64,000 bases of DNA from Cruorifilaria tuberocauda. Its lineage: Eukaryota; Nematoda; Chromadorea; Rhabditida; Onchocercidae. Positions 54,301-64,000 of this stretch are shown one piece after another. The position numbers and the translations under genes were made by a program. Where the stretch lies: positions 124,001 through 188,000 of the forward strand of contig JABVXU010000025.1 in NCBI GenBank assembly GCA_013365365.1, written 5' to 3'. Each line of letters starts with the position of its first letter. The first letter of the stretch is position 1. A model generated the notes under the pieces. The model had not been told where the DNA came from and did no database searches. It saw nothing but the letters and a program-made list of their open reading frames with translations.

Positions 54301-57300
54301 TTGTTGCTGATGGGAAAACCGAATTTCACCTTTGTTTATATCATCTTGAGTAAACAGTCTTGTTATTTCACTCCTCATTAAGATTTCCACTCCATTACTT
54401 CCTGTCTGAAATTCAACATTACATTAGCAAAATAAATGCAAATAGAGATAACCTTGTATTCAGTTTTCACGAAGTCAACAAAACAGTAGCAGAAATTCCT
54501 AAAGGAACCGTGAATCTTACTTGAATTAACCGATATTTCAAATCGGTTGGCTTGATCTCTGGATGTACAGCTTGAAATACCTCTGGTGACAGAGAATAGT
54601 TGTTTCCAGCGGTTAGTTTGATTCTGTCAGGGAATTTTTTAATCTGCAAGCGAAGCGCATTACAATATTATGTAACAGATAATTAAGTTCACTGTTTATA
54701 AAGGTAAAACAAATTCAAAAATAGTAACCTTTATGAATGGAACTTCTTGTGGCATCATTACAACCGGTAGTATTAATCGTAAGCGATTCGTCCGATGATT
54801 AACGTCATTTTTGGGTACGATATAAAATAAAATTTCGTCTTCCATCATTGTTCCAGTCTTCTGGTGTCGATAAATCAGTGATCTCCCAGTTAGCAGATCA
54901 GGAAGTTTTATCAGGGTAGAATGCTTGACTATACTATTTAATACATCCAGTTGACCATGTCGCGGCTTCCGCGAAAAATGTACCAGCAGTTCATTGTGAA
55001 ACTGCTTCTGTATAACATTCAAGTTGATATGAGACTTATTGATTGCTACGCTTCCCCCTGAAGAACTGATTTCGTGGTACCATATAGCACCATCATTTAT
55101 AATCTTCTTTTCATTTTTCCCTTTGTCAATTTTATTAACCATTTATTACTTTTTCGATAAGCCTATTGATATTATGATTACTTATTTTTCTCAAAGTTTA
55201 ATTGTTTTTTGTTAACCGTATGAGCTCATCTGTCGTTTATTCGTTCGTTTATGCGTTTAAATAGCTTAACTTACCACGTGAAACAACAACGTTATGAAGT
55301 TGAATGAATTCATGTAAACGATGTGATGGCAGAGCGGAATAGGTAATTGAAATTTTGAACCGATGTTCGTCGATGTTCGTTGAACCATTCATTGAGTCAT
55401 TTTTAAAAACTTTGAACATAAATAGATCTCTTTTAATCCATTCATCCAGGAAATCACTACTTCCTTCATAGGTCAATCGCCGTTGATTGATATCTTCTTG
55501 AGTGAATTGCTGGACAGGAACGCCCGAAACCAATAAATTACCGTATCGTGGAATTCTCGTCACATTGTATACAATTTTACTCGGCTCTGCCTACAATAAT
55601 CATCAAAGGAATCCCTCATATCCAGAAAGAGTTAAATAAGTTGTCATATCAAAGCTTCAAATCCAATAGTTCATTTTCACTCCCAGAATTTTCTCTTAAA
55701 TAAATTTACATTCGGAATTTGAGCTTTCAATAAATCAGATCCGATAGCAACGGGAAGTTTTCCTGGTGGTATCACAAGACGACTATTTGCGTCCATGATA
55801 ACTTCAAATCCTTGTGAGTTTTCAACCGTGAACCATTCAGGACCAATTTGATGAAGCCCATCGCTTACGAGAAATGAAAAGCCACCAGCTGCTGCAGTGC
55901 CTACAGATAATCAAAAAATTCAAATTTACTACGCTTCTTTTAAATTTATATTTTCAAACAGTTTACGAAACAACAATACCACTAAATTGAAAAATCCTTT
56001 CAAAACTTATTATACCTTCGCTTTTTACAAAAATTATTTCGGATTTGTTAATTTCCGCCTGCGAAAAATTTGTAACAGCTTCGAAAGGATTATTGACACG
56101 AGCAACGTATCCATTCAGCGGTTGATTGATAAGATATCGTACATGCTCGATGGGTGTGTCGTCATCCTTAATTCAACTGATCACTTCATACACTTGATGA
56201 CAGAAACACTTATTCAACTCTATTTTCAATTCCTACTTATCTAAATCAAATATTATTTCTGTCTGCTATCAAGTATCCTGATGACTGCAAACACAAAATT
56301 TAAAGAAAAACGGTCAAACCTGCGAAAGTAAGTGCTTCGTGGTGATTGGAGCTCTATTCATATTCCATATTTTCATTACTTCGTTACGCAGCAATTCCGG
56401 TTCTACAAAATAACCTTTTGCCTCTGGTAACTCAAATCTGATCAACTTGTTTATACTGCAAGAATAGATCAACGATTTATCTTGCCTCAATTTTGTAAAA
56501 AAATGTTTACCATATAAATTATGGTACCGTATCAAAACAGTCACTTGTTTCGGTACAGTACACCGCTGTATTTCTGTCGAACATGCTGCTACGGTAAACG
56601 TATCCCACTGCTCTCGACTAATTGGATCATTTACGTAATTAATTCGATGATCACTAAGTTCTTGAATATTAAACTGTTTAATAGTGCTGATATTAATTAG
56701 ACTCCATTCATCACGAACAATCCATCCCCATTCTGGATCTGACAAGATCCGAAATTCTATATCATCTTTATTTCCAGATGTTGCATGTAAAACATCGCTG
56801 TTTATTACTTTGCTGGACCCGGATTTGACTGTTATGTTTGATACAAATAATTCGAGCTAAAAATCAAAATGTAAAGCTTTAAAATGTTAGTAGTCATAGG
56901 TAGTAACAACATTATTCAGCATTTTATATTATTTTTGCGAAAAATTAATTTCACCGTCATAATTCATTAGTGAAGACAGATAGAGAAATTTTAGCTGATA
57001 TTACCTTATCATCTACAATATTGATAAACAGAGTGTATGGTCCGATCATTTGTTTTCCAATGGAAACGTTGAAAACAATAGAATCACGTATTGATAGTGC
57101 ACCATTATGCAAATATTGTATTTGCCCAGCATTAACGTGTGCTTGCGTAAAACGTGAAACAAAGAAATTAGTGGGCATTAGGATGCGTCCGTTATTGACT
57201 GCTGGAAGAAACAACTTTTTGGTCAGTTTGTTTTCTTTTAAAAAAGTTAAAAATTTTTCTTGATTAATGAAAGTTATTGTCATGAAAGATTTTCAGTTGA

Positions 57301-60300
57301 CGAGATACAGTAATGAGAAGTGAAGTGAATACAGTAATAATTAAGATAAATGCGCCATTTATATACTTGACAATTCATACAGAGAAACTCAAAGTCGTTT
57401 ACCTCTCAATGATTCCAATATTAGTGAGCCGTGTGTTGGCTGCTCGATAACATCAAAAACGATTTCGTGTGGCTGCTTGTCCGAAGCCGTCGCTAGCAGA
57501 ATACTTCTATCAATTTGCGAAATTGATGAGAACGGAACAGTCAGTGAGGTCAAAGTGCGCATTTCCAAATGATACTTCCCGTGACTAAGCAGCTGAGTCT
57601 TTAGTACTTTAAAAATTTCCGTAACTGTTAAATTTGCAATTGTAGCAGTGATTACTTGTTCATTTTCGCTATCATCAAATAATGATGCAGTGGTACGGTA
57701 CATAATTCGACCATCATCAATATCCTATAAAAGGAAAATGTCATTACATTTTGTAAACTACCTAATTATGCTTTTTAGTTCCATCAAAATTCCTAATCGT
57801 TTTGGACTTCAAAATGTTCGGAAAACTTACCTGTTGCGTGAAATTCTTTACCAGCCTCTTGGTAGAATTATTAACAAAAATCCAATTTCTAGTTGCAACT
57901 TGAAAACAAATATCAGAATTCTTCCCATCAACATTAGTTGCGACAGAAAGATTGTGATTCGTTAACGGTACTAGTATTGCTGCGGCTGATGTGTTACTGG
58001 TTGAAATCGTAATATTATTATTTTGAATCCTTATAAATGGCTCCGATGCAATGATTGTTACCACTGATCGTACTTCATGTGCTCCATCCGATACAGTATA
58101 GCTGTAATGCACGCACCATCCTGCATGATGCAAGTAGAAATGTCTCTTATTTTTTAATTCTTTCACTTTAATAAATTACAAGCGAGCATTACGGTTCTTT
58201 GAAAATTCCAACACGTACTTCATTTTAAACTTTTTGCTGTATCCGAAATGTCTTATTAGCACTTTGCCATGTTGCATTTGTCGTTGGGTGAAGCTATGCA
58301 ACGGTGCAGATGGCGGAAAATTGGACAAAATCGCAGCATGTCGAAAAGTGTCATGAAAAGTAAACTGTAATGGTTGGGCGTCGATATCATCATCTATCCA
58401 AGGCAACAGTGATGGATAGAGCGTACGCTCACCGCGTTCCGTTATCTGAAATTTACACAAAATTCACCCAATTGCATAAGCATAAGCAGTGCTTTTGTAG
58501 ATCAAAAAGTTGGACTCATCGATTCTCGAGGAAAATGCTAAGAATTCATCTTTCGAATTACACTTAGTTCTGTTGTGAAGACATGAAGAGAAATTAAAGA
58601 GCATGGATTCATGTCCCTCAAAGATTTTATCATCATTTAGTGGAATATGTACTCAATGATTCAGTGATGAATAACTGATAAGTCTGTTAATGTTCCATAC
58701 CTGTATAATATTACTGCCAGTAAGCCTCGGAACGTTGTCGTTTTTCAAGATCACCCTCATTGTTAGCCAAAATGGTACTCGACTTTGACGTTGATAAGAA
58801 CTTTCAGCCAAGAGGAATACTCTATCAATGCGATTTTCGCCATCCATATGTTCGTAGAAGACACTAAGTTCATTACTAATACAATCTCAATCTCAGCTCT
58901 CATTATACCTTTTACCTTTTATACCTTTTCTTTTCATATCTTTTCATTATACCTTGATCGCATTAATTGAGACTCGATGGATCTTGAACAATTTGAAGAA
59001 TATTTCATTTGCTAGTCAAAGTTTGAATTCACTTACTTGCCGTTATCAACATCCGAAGTAGTAAAATTATCACCGTTGACCAGTTTCATCTGCTTGCCAG
59101 TTGCTCTCTTCACCAATATATTGCCATGGACAGGTGTGTTGCCAATAGTAAACACAAAATTGCTACTATCCGGAGTTCGCAAAGATAATGACTCATTCGT
59201 TATCTCCAAGTAGATGACAGTAAAAATTTAGAATCTTGTCATTTATCTTTTACAATTAAATTATAATTTAAATTAACCTTTTGCATGCCGCCTTCTTCAA
59301 CAATAACAGTGCGATTAATAAATTGCATAGAGCCACGTCCCGGAATAAACGTTATCTCGAAAAGGATCTGCTCCGAAGTAACCGACGGTGTGATTAATCG
59401 GAAAGTGAAGAAATCGTTGACAATTGAATAGTGCACAAAATGCATCTTATAGGTGATATCGTTGTCATCAATGTGCTGCAAGCGAAATTCAGTTAAACAT
59501 AAATGTTTAAATTCGATGCAATCCATCAATAATTGAGTAAAAACTGTTCTCCATTTAGCAGTTCCATTCTCACATTTCTACCAAGCAAATGTGTGCAAAA
59601 ATACTCCAGTGGTTTTGAACAAATTCAAAATTTAAAGTTTTGGAATTTAATTATTCAGTAATGAGGTATTTGTCTAGGCGTGAATGAATATATGCAGAAT
59701 AAGTTGATAAAAAATTAATTTCTTCCATCGCAAGAATTAGTGAAGAGAAAATGAGTTAAAAACCATAGCATAAATGATAAGGTAAGAATGCTTCAGTTCA
59801 TTAAATTTCAAAAGTTTCTTCTTCAATGCAAGTGGAAACAATTAAACGATTAAATGATTATCACAACAAGTGATTTTCCCCGTCTGTAATATATTTTTCT
59901 AAAACGAAACCTTTTGGGTAAAATTCGATGAAACGCCAATTCGCCGATTGCGCTTTTTTTCAATTCGACGCAGTAAGGTACCAAATTTCGGAGGTTCAAT
60001 GATATGATAAATAAGTTGATCGGTTGAAAAACTTTTGGGAAACGTCCAAGCAAATAAATTTTCTCTTTTCAGCAGCAAATTATCGGTGTTATTTAATAGA
60101 AATGGGATACGATTAAAAATTTTAAAGTGAACCGGGATGAACGTTATGCGAAAAACGTGTATCAGTGATGTCGTGGTATCAACTCGAATCTGAATGACCA
60201 TAAGGAAATGTTTGAAATGATTTTTGAGACTCAAGTAAGAATACGAATTATTATAAATAAAATTGAAAGTTAAACAAAACAGTAATCAAGGATGTTTTAA

Positions 60301-63300
60301 ATTCATAAAAATTAGATCTAATTGTGAAATTAATTTTTTTCGCAAAATTTCATTTTAGGTAAATGCCGAACAGATTTCAAAGAGTTCGATTTATTCTTTT
60401 ATAAATACCTGGAAGCTAAAGGTATCAAGCAATGGATGCACAACACTGGAATGTTTATATTGTACACGTGAACTATCGATGTCATTTTGGGTAAATGTGG
60501 AACAAATTTCAAATTGTCCCAACCCACGACGACATTGTACGGCACCATATTTAGGTTGGTCAACGACGGTATACTCAATTGGCATTCCAGGAAGATTTGT
60601 TGAAAACGATAAATTTGTGGATGAGATGATGCCCGCCGTCTGGTGGATCACTTTAAGTCCTGTAATTACCACTTCACCTGTTACTAGAGATTTGCTGCTT
60701 CTGCTCCTTCGGTCATTTCTTCAAGTTAAGGAGTTATTATTTTCCTGTTTATTTCTTTACTATAATTTACTAGCCATAGTCACAACATAAAATACCCGTG
60801 TTAGCCTTCAGTTGTATTTCGATCGGAGCAAAATGTATGGTTAACTGGAGCGAATCTGACTGATTTTCACCATCACTAGCAATTAGTTCCAGCGTACCTT
60901 CTCGACTTACCCTGCCCGTACGGATAACATGGATCTGAAAAGAGAGGCAGTTGGGTTAGTTCATGCGTTTATTCCAAATGATTCATTCTACTTCATCTCA
61001 ATAATTGCCTTTTGCGATGAAAATTTTTTTTAATATTATGCAAAATTCTGATCAGAACAAAACTGATAGAGAGATAACTAATATCACTTTTGAAGGTAAT
61101 GCAGTTACAATTAAATGAAATTTCTGAATTCAATCTGTCATTCTTCTCCCGTTCAATCATTCTCCATTTATTTCGGCTAAAACTAAGAATTCAACATAGG
61201 ATAGCTTTCGAGCTTGATTTTAACTTCATCTTACTTCCCTCATTATTTTATTAGAACTCTCAAGCATTATAATAGAACCGGGAACTTACGTCGTTGTTTA
61301 AAAAGTCTCGCTGAGTGAATTTTCGAATCTCCTTTCTATCCGAGTCTTCTAATCGCACTCCATCAGCAGCGACAACAGAAACGTAAACTGTTTCCGGATC
61401 GCTGTCCGCATCCCATAAGCTTACTGCTCGACTATCTAGCGTAAGCCTTTAAGCATTTGCACTCAAAAATTTCCATTTATAGTAAATAACGGAAAGCAGA
61501 ATTATTTAACTGGTCCTTTCTACTTTTCGTTTCCATTACAGTAAGAATTTATTCATTACAGGAGGACCCTTGGCCAGGTGTCATATTCTATCGGTCAAAG
61601 ATGTGAGAGATTTAAAAAAAAGTCAGATTTTTGATTTCTATGACGAATCTTTAAAGACGCAAATTTCGGCATTTTCAAAAGTTTTTCCTCTCTTTTGTCT
61701 TAAACACTTTTGTATTATCTTTGATTCAATTAATTAATTAAATGATTGCTATAAAATGAATATTTTACAATCTATCATAGATTTCCATAACAAATTTTCA
61801 CTATTACTCATTGAAATGCCTATTTCCACGAATTGAAGAATAAAAAATTTTTTTGGATCCCACTTCGAATCATCAGTTATCCATAATGTTTCCGAATCAG
61901 CGCCCGGTTTCAGTTCTGGTGCATCATTTACGGGGTTGATTCTAACCGGTATATTATAGATCATGTTTCGTTTTGGCGCCATCACTTCTTGGGAAATTAT
62001 CATAGTCTGGAATTCAAATTTGCAAATGTCGATACGAAGCGAAAGCTTTAATCATTTTTAAAATTAAACTTTCAAACATCAAAGCGTTTGTTAAACGGTC
62101 CTTGGCAAGAGAAGTGAAAGTCATCTTGACAAAATATTTCTTATTTTAGGCATATCTAGACTTCAAAGAAATCCATAATACCTCTAAACCAATATTATCA
62201 AGAACTGTTTCGCTATCGTCATGCTTGTAAAATATTTTATTGGTTAAGATATCGTCACTAATAAATTGATTTATTGGTTGGCCGTATTTTAATAATTGTC
62301 CATGTTTTGGTGGTTCCAATAGCCTGGAACAATAAATAGCACATGATAACAGTTTAATAAGGAAGTGAGTAAAAAAAACTGGTTCGGAATTAATCAATTA
62401 AGTGAAACAAGACAACTGTTTGAAAAAACATTTTCACTTACTCGGAAACTAAGACTGCAAGAAAATTTGATTCCATGAAAGAATAATAATGAAGAAATGA
62501 ATTCAGAAGAAAGAATTCATAAAATACATTATATTAAGGTAACCTGATAAATTTCCATTGCAAATACTCCACCTCATCCTTTCCCTCTTCCTCTTATGAA
62601 TATAACATTACCTGAAGAGCAGATCTCCTTTAGTCATGCTCCCATGATGATATCTTGAGAAGACTTGAATATTCCACCTTTGTATCGGTGCAGCTGCTCC
62701 CTCATTCACAACTAGTGGTTGCGTAAAATACAGTGGCTCCGCATAATGTGACGGAGTACGTGTCCCATCTGCTTGTTCATTTCCGTTCTCTTCCTGTTGT
62801 GACTTTTCATCGGTGCTAAATATTTTTAAAATTTCTATCAAATTGATAGGATTCAATGTCATTTAAGCAGCTTTGATATTGCTTCGCTCTACATCAGATG
62901 AATATCTTTGGTGTGGCTTAATGAGCACTCTTTCTTTCCTCTCGCATTTATCAGTGATAAACGAAACAGTTGAACTGACCCGCACCATCGATCTAATAAG
63001 ATTTCCCCACCAATAGTGACATTTTCTATACAACCATTAAAGTACCATTCTTGACTTCTCTTTGTACCACCAATTTGTATTTCTGAAACGTGACTTTTCA
63101 ATTTAGTCTTTGCAACCGATCAGTACAGTTTGAATTATACAAAAGCTACTTGGCAAGAGCAAAGTAAAAAATTTTAGCAATGCCTTATCATTCTTGCATT
63201 TCTATCAATTCCTCTTGTAAATTCTTTAAGGGAATCCATCCATCGATAAAATAGTTCCTCGTCAGCAATATTGTTCATTATGATTTCCTGTTATATGGAA

Positions 63301-63802
63301 ATCGAAATATGTTTCTCTCTAATTCAGTTTTAAAAGCACTTTCTATAGTGCGATGATGTACACTAGTATTCATCAACTATTACTACACATCGACAAAAAT
63401 ACATTATCTGACTGACTCTGCTAATTAGTGATAATAATGATAAGGAATACAATAGTGTGATTGAGACTGTAATTTCATAACTTACTTAATTGAGAGTTTC
63501 GTCGACACAGTGACGGTGATAGCATCGTTTTTGATATATTATTATTCATTGTGATTCTCAGCGAAATATCATTGGAACATTTGATATTTAATGTATTAAC
63601 ACTGTTATTATCAAGTGAAGCAATCAGCAGAGAATCGATGAACAAGTTTCCATTTTGTTCGGAAATCGTTAAATTTTTATTTTGTGACAATATATGCATA
63701 ATAAAATGCCTTTCAGAATTTACACTTCCGGGAACCAAATCCGAATTTTGATTCGACATTTCCGACACACTTGACAGTGCCATCCGAGCAGTAATATCCA
63801 AC
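51341..63802 (-). CDS. CSPG4: CSPG4/NG2-type transmembrane chondroitin sulfate proteoglycan (5' partial)
   Basis: Single-pass cell-surface protein of the NG2/Kon-tiki family, which links matrix and growth-factor signals to cytosolic PDZ proteins. Exons in transcript order: 63802-63486, 63082-62980, 62815-62612, 62323-62182, 62006-61864, 61446-61290, 60934-60796, 60659-60409, 60189-59911, 59475-59278, 59203-59037, 58863-58701, 58445-58193, 58120-57831, 57724-57403, 57201-57005, 56856-56320, 56166-56016, 55900-55710, 55590-55275, 55057-54729, 54643-54521, 54405-54233 (3' end tentative), 53730-53626, 53352-53172, 53037-52879, 52786-52578, 52434-52131, 51598-51341. Phases agree; about 2,119 residues here. 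Seen: a laminin G domain, FTQPLVVNEG leading into 15 CSPG repeats, NPVNDAPEL after the first repeat as in vertebrate NG2, one membrane helix, then a tail ending QYWV. Vertebrate NG2 is about 2,320 residues, so the signal peptide and first laminin G domain are off-window. Exon ends at 62980 and 63802 are less certain. Confidence 0.9.
51344..51355 (-). other. CSPG4: C-terminal PDZ ligand QYWV
   Basis: The last four codons before the TAA stop read Q-Y-W-V, the same tetrapeptide that ends vertebrate NG2/CSPG4 and binds PDZ proteins such as GRIP1, syntenin and MUPP1. Its position directly at the stop supports the last-exon model. Confidence 0.92.
52003..52028. repeat. Perfect 26-nt palindrome in the last CSPG4 intron
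   Basis: The half-site TAATGACTTAATT is followed directly by its reverse complement. The centre is TTAATTAATTAA-like, as in homeodomain sites, with TGACTT on each flank. No function is shown. Confidence 0.85.
52248..52310 (-). other. CSPG4: Transmembrane helix of the CSPG4-like protein
   Basis: Twenty-one hydrophobic residues (YYILIILFALCIGVITTVII plus F) are followed by RRRARH, a stop-transfer signal, so the C-terminus is cytosolic. A Ser/Thr-rich juxtamembrane stalk precedes it. Confidence 0.92.
52578..62323 (-). repeat. CSPG4: Array of 15 CSPG (NG2-type) repeats in protein
   Basis: I count fifteen units with the pattern P-x-x-G-x-L followed by an FTQ-x-DI-like strand and a Y-x-H turn. 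Clear cores are EPPKHGQLL, DQPKYGAVQ, EPPKFGTLL, TPVHGNILV, EQPTHGSLI, NQPLNGYVA, RIPRYGNLL, RKPRHGQLD, KSPENGTLY and ESPRFGRFV; five others are more divergent. Each unit is usually split by one phase 0 intron just after the FTQ-like motif or at its end. Confidence 0.8.
62980..63802 (-). other. CSPG4: Laminin G domain (second of the usual pair)
   Basis: Two exons join in phase to give HFIMHILSQNKNLTISEQ, LDNNSVNTLNIKC, then QIGGTKRSQEWYFNGCIENV, the strand order and GC-x-NV ending of laminin G. By comparison with NG2 it is the membrane-distal region's second copy. The preceding intron probably begins upstream of 63803. Confidence 0.75.
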
Positions 63803-64000
63803 CTTAGGGTTGAAACGAGCAAAGATATGGGCAACGATAATAATATAGTCATTATGAAGAATGGAATCTTTTCAAAAAGAAAATGATGTCCATTTTTCTT
63901 TCTCTTCCCGAAGACATCTGACCATAGCAGAAACAACTGTTGACATTGTCTGTTAAATTAGCAACAAATCTTGTTCCGATGATCAATCTTAGTGTTCACA

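Noticed and set aside
63803..63936. Hydrophobic segment (IMTILLSLPISLLVS) as the CSPG4 signal peptide
   Set aside because: It precedes only the second laminin G domain and overlaps a pyrimidine-rich tract ending in AG at 63803, so it reads better as intron; the true N-terminus should lie upstream of the window.
1..64000. tRNA, rRNA, spliced-leader RNA, CRISPR or transposase genes
   Set aside because: I looked for B-box-like sequence, long terminal or inverted repeats and transposase or reverse-transcriptase motifs and saw none I could support.

Overview
The window is nuclear DNA from a nematode, most likely a clade III (spirurid or filarial-type) worm. The evidence is AT-rich sequence, genes cut into many 60-330 nt exons by introns of about 100-700 nt, GTAAGT-like donors with T-rich AG acceptors, and four worm-typical proteins. 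The species call is inference. I see no bacterial genes, CRISPR array, transposon ORF, rRNA or tRNA. All four gene models were assembled by hand from open frames, splice sites and phase continuity.

Layout: (1) 1048-7340, plus strand: a 12-exon p66/GATAD2-type NuRD corepressor subunit (dcp-66 class). (2) 10400-19771, minus strand: a roughly 19-exon Patched-related (PTR) sterol-sensing-domain membrane protein. (3) 32686-50085, plus strand: a roughly 42-exon class IX unconventional myosin (hum-7 class) with RA domain, motor, IQ motifs, two C1 zinc fingers and RhoGAP, about 1,883 residues. (4) 51341-63802, minus strand: a CSPG4/NG2-type transmembrane proteoglycan with a laminin G domain, 15 CSPG repeats, one membrane helix and a QYWV C-terminus. 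Its 5' end (signal peptide and first laminin G domain) lies beyond the window.

The genes alternate in direction. p66 and PTR converge on a 3 kb spacer, and myosin IX and CSPG4 converge on a 1.25 kb spacer. PTR and myosin IX diverge from a 12.9 kb interval with no convincing protein gene, which probably holds promoters, untranslated exons and simple repeats. There is no operon; each gene has its own upstream acceptor-like site that could serve spliced-leader addition.

The genes do not form one pathway. p66 acts in chromatin, the PTR protein in apical or cuticle membrane biology, myosin IX as an actin motor that inactivates Rho, and the CSPG4-like protein at the cell surface with a PDZ-ligand tail. 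The points most worth checking are the second C1 domain in the myosin and an alternative donor inside it, loss of the paired acidic residues in PTR transmembrane segment 4, an apparent GC-AG intron in that gene, the retained QYWV tail and 15-repeat count of the NG2 homologue, and three perfect palindromes or hairpins in noncoding DNA.
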